A stretch of 25,867 bases of DNA from Candidatus Woesearchaeota archaeon (GCA_016933095.1 JAFGBP010000016.1:1-25867); one strand, 5' to 3'. Shown: positions 1-7,496, numbered from the stretch's first letter. The notes: generated from the sequence alone by a model not told the origin. Translations and numbers: made by a program.

Positions 1-103
1 CAAAAATGCTCACACATTTTTGAACGTTTGAACGTAACAAAAATGCTCACACATTTTTGAACGTTTGAACGTAACAAAAATGCTCACGCATTTTTGAACG
101 TTT
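1..103. repeat. 37-bp tandem repeat, 2.8 copies, each containing a hairpin
   Basis: The unit starts at 1, 38 and 75, and the third copy breaks off near 103. Each unit holds inverted arms CAAAAATG and CATTTTTG around a 6-base loop, followed by GAACGTTT (twice in the full units). In the third copy one base change (A to G at 89) adds a base pair to the stem. The array touches the left edge, so its true length is unknown. It lies downstream of the minus-strand tRNA. Its function is not known; transcript 3'-end formation or a recombination remnant are possibilities. Confidence 0.85.
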
Positions 104-182
104 CGCTACGCGAAACGCACCTGGGAACAACCAAAATCCCTGCGTGATTTTTGAGCTCCCAGAGCTTTTGTCACTAAAGCTC
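99..182. other. Cluster of three hairpins downstream of the tRNA
   Basis: Three inverted repeats lie between the tandem array and the tRNA 3' end. At 99-117 there is a perfect 8-bp stem (CGTTTCGC / GCGAAACG) with a 3-base loop. At 133-154 there is a weaker stem (AAAATC / GATTTT) that looks like a diverged relative of the 37-bp repeat hairpin. At 162-182 there is a 7-bp stem (GAGCTTT / AAAGCTC) with a 7-base loop. They could help end or process the tRNA transcript, but none is followed by a clear T-run in the transcription direction. Confidence 0.5.
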
Positions 183-198
183 CAAAACGCACCTGGGA
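113..198. repeat. 14-bp direct repeat copying the tRNA 3' end
   Basis: AAACGCACCTGGGA occurs at 113-126 and again at 185-198. The second copy covers the 3' acceptor strand of the tRNA-Arg, its discriminator base and a few downstream bases. A short duplicated tRNA 3' end is what integration at a tRNA gene leaves behind, but the two copies are only 72 bp apart and no integrase is visible. Local duplication is equally possible. Confidence 0.55.
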
Positions 199-340
199 GG
201 ATTCGAACCCCCGACCTACAGCTCACTCCTTCGGGCTCTCAGTTAACTCTCACTCTGCAACCAAATGCAATAGCGAAATGGTCATCATAAAGCCCTTGGA
301 TTAGGAGGCTGCCGCGCTATCCAGACTGCGCTACAGGTGC
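188..340 (-). tRNA. tRNA-Arg(CCT) with a 78-nt intron
   Basis: Read on the minus strand, 340-334 (GCACCTG) pairs perfectly with 195-189 (CAGGTGC), and the discriminator is G at 188. The D stem is GCGC/GCGC. The anticodon stem is GCAGC (312-308) with GCTGT (222-218). The T arm is GGGGG, loop TTCGAAT, CCTCC. The anticodon loop reads CT-CCT-A, then an intron (301-224), then A38. CTCC (307-304) pairs with GGAG (229-226), flanked by 3-base bulges TAA and TGA; this is the bulge-helix-bulge expected by archaeal tRNA splicing endonuclease. CCA is not encoded. The mature tRNA would be 75 nt. CCT decodes AGG, an arginine codon used heavily in this window. Confidence 0.93.
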
Positions 341-369
341 ACTTATGAGCAAAAAAAGAGGTTCATTTA

Positions 370-768
370 TTAATGTTTTGTTAAATGGGCGTCGAGATTT
401 GAGTAGTGGCGTTTACAATAAGACCTCAATACGGCAGGCAGTACATTCTCATCATGCCCGGCATAGTTAAGCGTAATGCAGATAGTGTGTTTTCCTTCCC
501 ATCCTGCCAGCGGCTCATCTTCTATCGTGATCGTGCCAAATCTTGGAGTGCTGTATCGCCTGGTCTTGTCTTTCGCAAACCAGCCCTTAGAAACTCTCTC
601 GGCTCCTTGGCTTCGTAGGAGTGCGTCGATTCCCTTCTCGGCTTCCTCCAAGTCTAGCTTTGAGTGGGCCACGAGGTAGGCTTCTGCCATGATACTGTCA
701 TCAATCATCCACAGGTAGCCGACTTTATTTTTCGCAGCGGATTTTTCTTGTGTGTTTTCAGGTGCCAT
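370..768 (-). CDS. Conserved-looking hypothetical protein, 132 aa
   Basis: This is a small soluble protein with no signal peptide or membrane span, and I do not recognise a family. After a charged N-terminus (about residues 1-15), it alternates predicted strands and helices. A helical stretch lies near residues 36-60 (rich in E, A, K) and strand-like stretches near 75-85 and 92-102, ending in a basic, His-containing tail. The ATG at 768 is supported by AGGAG about 12 bases upstream and by TATA-like elements at 791-814 on the same strand. It lies just upstream of the tRNA on the same strand and is divergent from the gene at 873. It is probably a real gene; the function is unknown. Confidence 0.7.
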   Translation of the reverse strand: MAPENTQEKSAAKNKVGYLWMIDDSIMAEAYLVAHSKLDLEEAEKGIDALLRSQGAERVSKGWFAKDKTRRYSTPRFGTITIEDEPLAGWEGKHTICITLNYAGHDENVLPAVLRSYCKRHYSNLDAHLTKH

Positions 769-790
769 TTAGGGCCTTTTCTCCTAGTTG

Positions 791-814
791 ATTTATAAAG
801 CTTTCGATTTATAC
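791..814 (-). promoter_or_regulatory. Archaeal promoter for the 370-768 gene
   Basis: On the minus strand there are two TATA-like boxes, GTATAAATC (about 814-806) and CTTTATAAATC (800-790), ahead of AGGAG and the ATG at 768. The promoter faces away from the divergent gene at 873. Confidence 0.55.
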
Positions 815-842
815 TTACCAAACAGTAGTAAAAAAAGAAAAG

Positions 843-852
843 CATATAAAAG
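843..852 (+). promoter_or_regulatory. TATA box for the gene at 873
   Basis: CATATAAAAG is centred about 26 bases before the ATG at 873, so transcription would start at or next to the start codon. This fits a leaderless mRNA and is the main reason for preferring ATG 873 over TTG 861. Confidence 0.6.
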
Positions 853-872
853 AGTAGGCTTTGCAGGCAAGA

Positions 873-1511
873 ATGCTCGAAAAGATCATAGCCGGAATAA
901 AAGACGCAGAAAGATACACCGTCAGACTAGTCGACGAAGGAATATACAACGCAATAAACATCCCCGTAAATTATCTGGAAAAAAAAGGATTGAATAGGAA
1001 GAAAACCTCACAGTCTCTCTCAATCACCTCAATCGTCTCACTCTTTGCAATGATAGCAGGAGAACATATAGAAAACGCACGCCTACACTCGAACTGCAAA
1101 GATAGTTTCAACTCATATTACACTCGCTACTTGGGAGAAGGCATCAAAGGGATGGGAGCATACGTGCATTGCATGGTCGACCTTAATATGATAGAAGATT
1201 CAGCAAGCGACAGAGACCAGAACGGCGCCAAGACAATCAACAAGAGCATCGAATTCGCAAGAAACATACGCCCATACGCGCTCCTCGCGACAGCAGCCTC
1301 AGCAGGCTACGCCATATTCGGCGAGGAAGCGAGCAGGATATTCACGTACGCAGGGATGATGCTGCCATGGGCGTTATCCCTCTACACAAGAGACGGATCA
1401 AGTACAGGCATCTGGCAGGAGATAAAAGAATCCGCAAAGAGCCTCTTCAGACAACCAGCCCTAAGCCACGCCACGAACAGGAGAACAAACAACGACTACG
1501 CGAGCCACTAG
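873..1511 (+). CDS. Hypothetical membrane protein, 212 aa
   Basis: This is an unrecognised protein with two or three likely membrane-associated segments. The first is a hydrophobic stretch near residues 51-63 (ending AMIAGE). The clearest is near residues 134-150 (ALLATAASAGYAIFG), and another is near 157-173 (TYAGMMLPWALSLY). The N-terminal part is helical and charged (MLEKIIAGIKDAERY), and the C-terminus is polar and basic. An in-frame TTG at 861 would add four residues, but a TATA box 26 bases before ATG 873 argues for a leaderless start there. It sits 75 bp upstream of truD, which has its own promoter, so cotranscription is not required. The function is unknown. Confidence 0.7.
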   Translation: MLEKIIAGIKDAERYTVRLVDEGIYNAINIPVNYLEKKGLNRKKTSQSLSITSIVSLFAMIAGEHIENARLHSNCKDSFNSYYTRYLGEGIKGMGAYVHCMVDLNMIEDSASDRDQNGAKTINKSIEFARNIRPYALLATAASAGYAIFGEEASRIFTYAGMMLPWALSLYTRDGSSTGIWQEIKESAKSLFRQPALSHATNRRTNNDYASH

Positions 1512-1554
1512 AGATAAGAAAACAAGAACGAAAAAAATCGAAACAAAACAGAAA

Positions 1555-1563
1555 CATTTAATA
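1555..1563 (+). promoter_or_regulatory. TATA box for truD
   Basis: CATTTAATA lies about 28 bases before ATG 1587, with no ribosome site between, as in archaeal leaderless genes. Confidence 0.55.
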
Positions 1564-1586
1564 CCCGGACAAGCCGCTTTCTTACC

Positions 1587-2606
1587 ATGACAGAAGAACA
1601 CGCAGCCTACAGGCTGAAGCAAGCCCCAGAAGACTTCAAGGTCATCGAAGAAGCAGACCTCAATCTAGACAAGGAAAGCAAAGGACCATTCCTTATATTC
1701 AAGCTCCAAAAGAAGAACTACACGACAGAGAACGCAATCCAACAGATCGCAAAGAGCCTCCACCTGCCACGAAAGCAGCTAGGATACGCAGGCAGCAAGG
1801 ACTCAAAAGCAATAACAGAGCAATACATCTCGATAAGAGGAGTGTCCAAGGAGAGAGCAGCCTCGCTAAACCTCAAGGACATAGAGCTCGAATATGTCGG
1901 AAGCCGCCAGGAGCCGCTGTCACTCGGAGACTTAAGAGGAAACCGCTTTGAGATCACCATCAGGAACCTCGAGGAAGGAGAGAAGCCAAAACAGATCCGG
2001 AAGATGCTCAACCTCTTCGGAGAACAAAGGTTCAGCGTGAACAACGCAGAGATAGGAAAGGCCATCCTGAAAAAAGACTTAAAGCGCGCAGTCGAGCTCA
2101 TAACAGAATCCTCCGCCGCAGACGCGAACACCATGGACGAGCACCTGTCAAAGAGCAGGAACGACTATTGCGGCGCCCTGAAAAAGCTCCCTTTCAAGAC
2201 GCTTACGATCTACATACACGCATTCCAAAGCAAGCTATGGAACAAGGCAGCAGAAGAGATCGCAAGGAAAGGAAAGGACAACAAGAAAGCCCATAAGAAA
2301 GATGCAGGAAAGACCTGGCTCTCAGTCGTAGGGTTCGGGACAGAATACCACGACGAGGAAGAGAGGCAGATATACACGAAGATCCTGGCTGAGGAAGGGA
2401 TAACCCAAAGCGACTTCGTGGTACGCGCGATACCAGCGCTCACGAGCGGAGGAACAGAGCGGGAGTTCTACGCAGAGATACAAAACCTTGAGATAGGAGA
2501 GCCGGAAGACGACGACCTCAACCCCGGAAAGAAGAAGTGCAAGGTCAAGTTCTCGCTCGGAAAAGGATCATACGCGACAGAAGCGGTCAAGGCGATGATG
2601 GGTTAG
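1587..2606 (+). CDS. truD: tRNA pseudouridine(13) synthase TruD
   Basis: TruD converts uridine 13 of tRNA (in archaea also some other sites) to pseudouridine in the cytoplasm. The family landmarks occur in order: the N-terminal PEDFKVIEE segment; GYAGSKDSKAITEQ at residues 66-79, with D72 matching the catalytic aspartate; RGNRFEI at 117-123; FGEQRFSVNNAEIGKAIL near 144-161; HAFQSKLWN at 211-219; and a C-terminal GKGSYATEAV. At 339 residues it is close to E. coli TruD in length and shorter than many archaeal homologues, so the insertion domain (roughly residues 130-290) is compact. The start is ATG 1587, placed 28 bases after a TATA box, which suggests a leaderless transcript. Confidence 0.95.
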   Translation: MTEEHAAYRLKQAPEDFKVIEEADLNLDKESKGPFLIFKLQKKNYTTENAIQQIAKSLHLPRKQLGYAGSKDSKAITEQYISIRGVSKERAASLNLKDIELEYVGSRQEPLSLGDLRGNRFEITIRNLEEGEKPKQIRKMLNLFGEQRFSVNNAEIGKAILKKDLKRAVELITESSAADANTMDEHLSKSRNDYCGALKKLPFKTLTIYIHAFQSKLWNKAAEEIARKGKDNKKAHKKDAGKTWLSVVGFGTEYHDEEERQIYTKILAEEGITQSDFVVRAIPALTSGGTEREFYAEIQNLEIGEPEDDDLNPGKKKCKVKFSLGKGSYATEAVKAMMG

Positions 2607-2628
2607 AAACACATTATCTTAAACAACA

Positions 2629-2640
2629 AATTTATAAATA
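2629..2640 (+). promoter_or_regulatory. TATA box for the cysteine desulfurase gene
   Basis: AATTTATAAATA lies about 50 bases before the TTG at 2688 and would give a short leader of roughly 25-30 nt containing the GGTGAT ribosome site. Confidence 0.6.
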
Positions 2641-2687
2641 TTCATCGAGTAATACGATAAGACAGGGAAGCAAATTCAGGTGATAAG

Positions 2688-3833
2688 TTGATCTTCAGGA
2701 AAAAGATAATCTACATGGACAACGCGGCGACGACTCCGCTCGACCCAAAAGTCACGAAGGCCATGCTGCCATTCTTTGAGGAGAAGTTCGGGAACGCATC
2801 CTCCTCGCACCAATTGGGACGGCAAGCAAAGGAAGCCCTGGAAAAAGCCAGGAGCGTGATTGCGAAAAGCATAGACGCGAAGCCCGAGGAGATATTCTTC
2901 ACAAGCGGAGGGACAGAGAGCAACAACTTCGCGATAAAGTCAGCGGCGTTCACCAACCGTTCCAAAGGAAACCACATAATCACGACCAAGATAGAGCACG
3001 AGTGCGTTCTCAACAGCTGCAAGTGGCTCGAGAAGCAAGGATTCAAGGTCACGTACCTGGACGTGGACGAGGAAGGGTTCATAGACTTAAAGGCCCTCGA
3101 AGAAGCAATGACCTCACACACAATCCTGGTCTCAGTGATCCACGGCAACAACGAAGTAGGCACGATCCAAGACTTAGCAGACATCGGCAGGATATGCCGC
3201 GAGCACAAAGTACTGCTCCACACAGACGCGTGCCAGAGCTACTGCAAGACAGACCTTAGTGCAAGAGACGCAGACCTGATAACCTTGAACGCACACAAGA
3301 TCCACGGGCCAAAAGGCGTTGGCGCACTATACGTGAAGGAAGGGACCAACATCCTCGCGTGGCAGAGCGGAGGAGGGCACGAGTACGGCCTGAGAAGCGG
3401 GACAGAGAACATCCCGGGAATCGTGGGCTTTGCAGAGTGCGTCAAGCAAGCAATCCCAAAGAAACACCGTGCCTACATGAAGAAACTGAGGGACAAGCTC
3501 ATCTACGGTATACTTCAGATCGAAGGTGCGAAGCTCAACGGACCTACGGGCAACAAGCGCCTCTGCAACAACACGAACTTTGTCTTCGAAGGGCTCGTAG
3601 GCGAGACCATCGGAGGATACCTCGACCAGAAAGGTATATGCTCGTCGACAGCGAGCGCGTGCACAGTGCACACGAACGAGCCAAGCCACGTGCTCCAAGC
3701 AATGGGCCTGACCAAAGAGCAAGCAGAAGGCGGATTAAGGCTGACGATATCAAGGTTCACGACAGAAGACGAGGTCAACAAGGTACTGAAAGAGCTCCCG
3801 GGGATCATACACAAGATAAAGATGTTCGGATAA
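2688..3833 (+). CDS. iscS: Cysteine desulfurase (IscS/NifS family)
   Basis: This PLP-dependent enzyme takes sulfur from L-cysteine, giving alanine and a protein persulfide for Fe-S clusters and tRNA thiolation. Visible motifs are YMDNAATTPLD near the N-terminus, SGGTESNN (73-80), HGNNEVGTIQDL (152-163), HTDACQ (178-183) with the PLP-contacting aspartate D180, NAHKIHGPKG (201-210) with PLP lysine K204, and the active-site loop STASACTVH with nucleophile C325. The length of 381 is normal. The start is TTG 2688, three bases after GGTGAT (2679-2684); that spacing is short, and ATG 2715 (MDNAATT) is a real alternative. No IscU/NifU scaffold follows, which is unusual for an isc-type operon, so sulfur may go to tRNA modification or to a scaffold encoded elsewhere. 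Confidence 0.95.
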   Translation: MIFRKKIIYMDNAATTPLDPKVTKAMLPFFEEKFGNASSSHQLGRQAKEALEKARSVIAKSIDAKPEEIFFTSGGTESNNFAIKSAAFTNRSKGNHIITTKIEHECVLNSCKWLEKQGFKVTYLDVDEEGFIDLKALEEAMTSHTILVSVIHGNNEVGTIQDLADIGRICREHKVLLHTDACQSYCKTDLSARDADLITLNAHKIHGPKGVGALYVKEGTNILAWQSGGGHEYGLRSGTENIPGIVGFAECVKQAIPKKHRAYMKKLRDKLIYGILQIEGAKLNGPTGNKRLCNNTNFVFEGLVGETIGGYLDQKGICSSTASACTVHTNEPSHVLQAMGLTKEQAEGGLRLTISRFTTEDEVNKVLKELPGIIHKIKMFG

Positions 3834-3911
3834 CATCAGCACAGGAAGAATCACAACACTTTTTAACCACCTCCCCTTCCACCATCAGAATAACAAGAGG
3901 TTAGCAGCATC

Positions 3912-4691
3912 ATGAAAGGAAAGCCATACGTAGGGATAACTGGTTTCAAGACAAAGAAGGAGATAAGGTTTGCGAACGCAGTATTCTCGAACAACGGGCT
4001 TCCGAATGATGAATGGACCGCGATGTACGGCATCCTGTCATCTAACAAGCGATTAAGGGATTTCTCAAGCGAAGGCGCGCGAAGCCCAGCGCTCAACCAA
4101 GTTCACGGATTGGTCGAAGAGGTCAGCAAAGGAAGCTTGCCGGCAATGCATTACTACACTCCAGACCAGGGAAGCATCGAGACAGACGTCAAGAGGCTTT
4201 TTAGCGAGACAGGGATATACGATGATAACCTTTGCCGCGCAGTGCAGCTGAACTCCAAGTGGCCAGAGCCGGCACAAGTCGAGAGGATAATGGAAAGCTT
4301 CAACGAGATGAGCATCATCCTGCAGCTGCCAAGACGAGCAACAGAAGGCATGCACCCGGAGACCATCGCCAAGAAGGCAAAGGAATACGATTCCATGATA
4401 AGATACCTGCTGGTCGAGCCGTCAGGGGGAGAAGGGCGCGACCTTGACCTTGAAAAGACCATAAACCTGATGCTCGTACTTCACGAGTTCATGCCCGACA
4501 CGCTGATAGGGCTGGCCGGAGGGCTTAGCGAAAAGAATGCGGGGCAGGTCGTCGGATACACCAAGATGTCCTACACATACAAGTTCTTCTTCGACGCAGA
4601 AGGGAAGCTGCGGACAAGCGACGACAAGGGCCTGGACCTGGCAAAAGTAGGGCGGTATGTGGCGAAGGCAGCCTATGCCATAGCCCGATAG
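3912..4691 (+). CDS. TIM-barrel protein resembling phosphoribosylanthranilate isomerase, catalytic Cys absent
   Basis: The 259-residue protein follows the plan of TrpF. It begins with a strand and turn YVGITGFKTKKEI. In mid-protein there is AVQLNSKWPEPAQVERI, like the VQLHG strand of TrpF. Next comes LLVEPSGGEGRDLDLEK, like the LLDS-GGTG-F-W loop, and then LIGLAGGLSEKNAGQVV, the phosphate-binding LAGGL-N-V turn. It ends with FDAEGKLRTSDDKGLDLAKV, like the VDVSSGVE-GKD tail. Yet the first-strand cysteine of TrpF (KICG) is missing, and the mid-barrel aspartate position reads VEP. It may be a phosphosugar-binding paralogue with another job. No other trp gene is nearby. The ATG is preceded by GAGGTT. 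The resemblance is judged by eye and the function is uncertain. Confidence 0.5.
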   Translation: MKGKPYVGITGFKTKKEIRFANAVFSNNGLPNDEWTAMYGILSSNKRLRDFSSEGARSPALNQVHGLVEEVSKGSLPAMHYYTPDQGSIETDVKRLFSETGIYDDNLCRAVQLNSKWPEPAQVERIMESFNEMSIILQLPRRATEGMHPETIAKKAKEYDSMIRYLLVEPSGGEGRDLDLEKTINLMLVLHEFMPDTLIGLAGGLSEKNAGQVVGYTKMSYTYKFFFDAEGKLRTSDDKGLDLAKVGRYVAKAAYAIAR

Positions 4692-4755
4692 GAAGGTGAC
4701 GAGAAAAGCAGAAAAGGCAAATAATAACCACTCACAAGTTACAAAATACCGAAAG

Positions 4756-4764
4756 TTTTTTAAA
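4756..4764 (+). promoter_or_regulatory. TATA box for the nucleotidyltransferase gene
   Basis: TTTTTAAAG lies about 30 bases before ATG 4790, with no ribosome site between, so the transcript is probably leaderless or nearly so. Confidence 0.5.
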
Positions 4765-4789
4765 GAGACCATTCTCGCTGAATAATCCC

Positions 4790-6157
4790 ATGTCTATAAA
4801 AGACTTAGACGTACCAGTCAGCGCTGTGCAGACCTCTGCAGGTCGCGGCAGCCGAATAAAGCCCCTGAACATGTCATCAGAGTCACAAGCATTCCCAAAA
4901 GGGCTGATAAGGATAATGGGCAATCCAATAGCAGAGATACAAATGGAACAGTTCAAGGCAGCCCAGCTCACCAAGCTATACGTCATCACCCAATACCTGG
5001 AAAACAGGCACTTCTTATCAGAAAGATACAGCGACGGAAGCCGATTCGGCATGAAGATAAGATACTCCTATCCAAAAGATGACGAGGTCAACAACGGAAG
5101 CGGAGATGCAATCCTGAGAAACATCGAAAAGAAACACCTGAAAGGCCACAGCATAGTCCTCGCAAACGACAACCTCTACGAATACGATGCAGAGGAAGTC
5201 CTACGAAACCACATCGCATCAGGAGCAGCAATCTCCATAATGACAGTCAGGATTCCAGCCATGGAAACCATAGCCACGTACGGGATTGTCGAAACTGACG
5301 AGACAAAGCGAGTGACAAGGCTCGTCGAGAAGCCTGAAGGAATTGAAGGCCTCGTAGAGTTCTTCAGAACAGACGACGTCGCAAAGATAAGGCAGGCCCA
5401 TTGCAAGATAAACACTGCCGGCTACATCATAAATAACGAGTGGCTGGAACACCTCGCGCAAAACGAGCCATGGATCAAAGAAGGAAGGGCCGCCAAATAC
5501 CCTGACGGATCAAACGGGTTCGACATGGCCGGAAGCCTCCTGACCGGACTGATAACCGCAAACCATCCAATCCAAACCATCCCCATCGACAACTGGGGAG
5601 ACTTCGGATCCTGCAGTTTCTTCCTCGACACATTCATAAGAGTACTGGAAGGAGCATTCCCATCAGTATACAAAATCCTAAAGAATCAAGGATACTGGCA
5701 CGACCCCGAAAAAAACGTGTGGATACACCCGACAACCCTAGAGCTGCCAAACAACGAAGGCAAGACCCTGCAGCAAAGAATAGAAGAAGGGAAAGTCAAG
5801 ATAGGACCAAACGTATTCATAGGTAGAGAGACTATCATAGAAGACGGAGTCGAAATCAGGAACTCTGACATAGAGAAATACGCAGCGATAAGAAAAGGAG
5901 CCAAGATCGAAAAGGCATACGTCGCCCAGTTCGGAACCATAGGAAGCCATGCGACCATCAGGGCATGCGCCCTAGGCCTTGGAGTCACCGTATTATCAAC
6001 CGAAGAGAGAAAAAGCCTTGTCAATGGACGATCGGTAATCGGACCGGAAGTGAAGATTCCGCCAGGCACAAGCATCTACGAAACCAAAGTATTCCCGGGT
6101 TACAAGTTCGATGAGAACAACAGCAAGGTATACCGCGGAATGGAACTAGTAGCGTAA
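4790..6157 (+). CDS. Sugar-1-phosphate nucleotidyltransferase with left-handed beta-helix C-terminus
   Basis: The 455-residue cytoplasmic enzyme should couple an NTP to a sugar 1-phosphate to make an NDP-sugar. That would supply glycosylation of surface proteins, fitting the many N-glycosylation sequons elsewhere in the window. The N-terminal Rossmann-like domain (about 1-300) has the nucleotide loop SAGRGSRIKPLN (16-27), FPKGL with K37, LANDN (124-128) in place of the usual GD metal site, and LVEKPEG (178-184). The C-terminal part (about 333-430) carries hexapeptide-like turns (IGPNVFIG, IEDGVEI, IGSHATI, IGPEVKI) typical of a left-handed beta-helix, as in GlmU, GlgC and archaeal Glc-1-P/GlcNAc-1-P transferases. 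The nucleotide and sugar used cannot be told from the sequence. It is convergent with adk, with 17 bp between them. Confidence 0.85.
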   Translation: MSIKDLDVPVSAVQTSAGRGSRIKPLNMSSESQAFPKGLIRIMGNPIAEIQMEQFKAAQLTKLYVITQYLENRHFLSERYSDGSRFGMKIRYSYPKDDEVNNGSGDAILRNIEKKHLKGHSIVLANDNLYEYDAEEVLRNHIASGAAISIMTVRIPAMETIATYGIVETDETKRVTRLVEKPEGIEGLVEFFRTDDVAKIRQAHCKINTAGYIINNEWLEHLAQNEPWIKEGRAAKYPDGSNGFDMAGSLLTGLITANHPIQTIPIDNWGDFGSCSFFLDTFIRVLEGAFPSVYKILKNQGYWHDPEKNVWIHPTTLELPNNEGKTLQQRIEEGKVKIGPNVFIGRETIIEDGVEIRNSDIEKYAAIRKGAKIEKAYVAQFGTIGSHATIRACALGLGVTVLSTEERKSLVNGRSVIGPEVKIPPGTSIYETKVFPGYKFDENNSKVYRGMELVA

Positions 6158-6174
6158 TTGAGGCGTAAGAGAAT

Positions 6175-6822
6175 TCACTTCTTCTCATACCCTATCGACT
6201 CCAGTATGTCCTCAAAGACCTTCTCTGGCTTTTGAAGCCCGTCGATCCTGTGGATCCTCACTCCAAGCTTCTCGTAGAACGGAATTACCGGCTCTGTCAG
6301 TCCGTGGAAGTCAATGAGCCTTTTCTTGACGGCTTCTGGGTTGTCGTCTTTCCTCTGGTAGAGCTCTCCGTTGCACTTGTCGCATTGGCCTGCGACTTTC
6401 GGGGGGATGAACAGAAGATGATACTCCGCCTTGCAGCTCTTGCACACCCTTCTATTGACAATCCTCTTCTCAATCTCTGAATCTGGGACCTCAATGTATA
6501 TTATGTCAGAAACCTGGCTTATGTTCTTGAAGTACTCTGCCTGGGATACGTTCCTTGGATAGCCGTCAAGAAAGTACCCGTTCTGGACGTCAGGCTTTGC
6601 AAATCTGATCTTGACTAGGGCGTTTACCTGGTCGTCTGTCGCCAGGTTCCCTTGGCTGATCCAGTCGAGGATCTTCTTGTTAACAGGCACGTTCGGATCC
6701 AAATCCCTGAACAGCTCTCCCGTAGCTATATGAGGCAGGCCCATGACAGCCGCAAGCTTCTTGGCCTGCGTGCCTTTGCCGCTCCCTGGCGCACCTATCA
6801 TAAGATAATTATTCTCTCCCAT
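6175..6822 (-). CDS. adk: Adenylate kinase with zinc-finger LID
   Basis: Adenylate kinase interconverts ATP + AMP and 2 ADP. The P-loop GAPGSGKGT is at residues 10-18, the AMP-binding segment HIATGELFR at 31-39, DGYPRN at 86-91, and the LID at about 121-160. The LID has four cysteines, C127, C130, C147 and C150 (CKSC and CDKC), which should hold zinc. The length of 215 matches the long-LID class. I start it at ATG 6822 (MGENNY) because GGAGG at 6835-6831 sits 8 bases upstream. An in-frame TTG at 6840 would add six residues but has no ribosome site. The gene lies 132 bp downstream of the minus-strand gene ending at 6955 and may share its transcript. Confidence 0.96.
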   Translation of the reverse strand: MGENNYLMIGAPGSGKGTQAKKLAAVMGLPHIATGELFRDLDPNVPVNKKILDWISQGNLATDDQVNALVKIRFAKPDVQNGYFLDGYPRNVSQAEYFKNISQVSDIIYIEVPDSEIEKRIVNRRVCKSCKAEYHLLFIPPKVAGQCDKCNGELYQRKDDNPEAVKKRLIDFHGLTEPVIPFYEKLGVRIHRIDGLQKPEKVFEDILESIGYEKK

Positions 6823-6954
6823 TATGATTTCCTCCAACAACCAAACTCACCCAACACAGCTAAGACCCAATACTTTCACCCAATAGTTTCATCCGCGCTC
6901 AAGCTTCAAGCAGCTTCAAGCGCAAAGCACCTTCAGGATAAGCATGAAGACCGA

Positions 6955-7464
6955 TCATCCAAAGTATTGGTAGTCAGGCTTTGACTCGACGTCCTTCTTC
7001 CAGGTATCTCTGAGGATGATAAGGATCCTGATAAACTCCGGCTTCAGCTCCTTCCATTCAGAGAAGAATCCCTTGATCAAGCCAACACATTGGTCCTCAG
7101 AATAGTCGAACTCTGCTATAAGGAACTCCTTGCTCTTCAAAGAGAGCTTCCTCACGAGATCCAGCACACCTTTGCGGTCGGCATCCGACAAAGCCTCAGA
7201 CTCCCTCATGTCTGAGATGTGGTTCTCAGGCTGGATGATATCATTGAGTATCTTCAATGCCAGGTCGCAGCGGTCTTGCATCTTGAAGAGGACTGACCTA
7301 AGAACAAAATTTCCAGGCTCCAAGGAACCTAGGACGAATTCCCTGTCAAGTTCGACATAAGACGGCAGGCTGAGCCTTGAAGCCAGTGCCTCGTACTCTT
7401 TCTTTGCGTCTTTTTCCTTGTCGCCGTCCTTTGCGCCCTTTTCGGCGTGCTTATCTTCACCCAT
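6955..7464 (-). CDS. All-helical hypothetical protein, 169 aa
   Basis: This is a soluble protein with a charged, low-complexity N-terminus (about 1-22, rich in K, D, E) followed by a helical body. Landmarks are LPSYVELDREF near 33-43, KMQDRCDLALKILNDI near 60-75, and a C-terminal region rich in F, W and K (FFSEWKELKPEFIRI). No family is recognised. I choose ATG 7464 because TTAAAAA at 7488-7494 lies 24-30 bases upstream, which fits a leaderless mRNA, and GAGGT also precedes it. A longer frame back to ATG 7536 would run through that promoter. It is divergent from the RHH operon and upstream of adk on the same strand. The function is unknown. Confidence 0.65.
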   Translation of the reverse strand: MGEDKHAEKGAKDGDKEKDAKKEYEALASRLSLPSYVELDREFVLGSLEPGNFVLRSVLFKMQDRCDLALKILNDIIQPENHISDMRESEALSDADRKGVLDLVRKLSLKSKEFLIAEFDYSEDQCVGLIKGFFSEWKELKPEFIRILIILRDTWKKDVESKPDYQYFG

Positions 7465-7486
7465 AACCTCACTGGATAGGGCAGGA

Positions 7487-7496
7487 GTTTTTAATT
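7487..7496 (-). promoter_or_regulatory. TATA-like box for the 6955-7464 gene
   Basis: On the minus strand, AATTAAAAAC is centred about 27 bases before ATG 7464. Confidence 0.45.

Noticed and set aside
1..103. CRISPR array
   Set aside because: The units abut with no spacers of differing sequence, and no cas gene is present. It is a plain tandem repeat.
3359..3904. Plus-strand frame of 181 codons inside the cysteine desulfurase
   Set aside because: It is Arg-rich with no recognisable motif and lies over a well-conserved enzyme in another frame.
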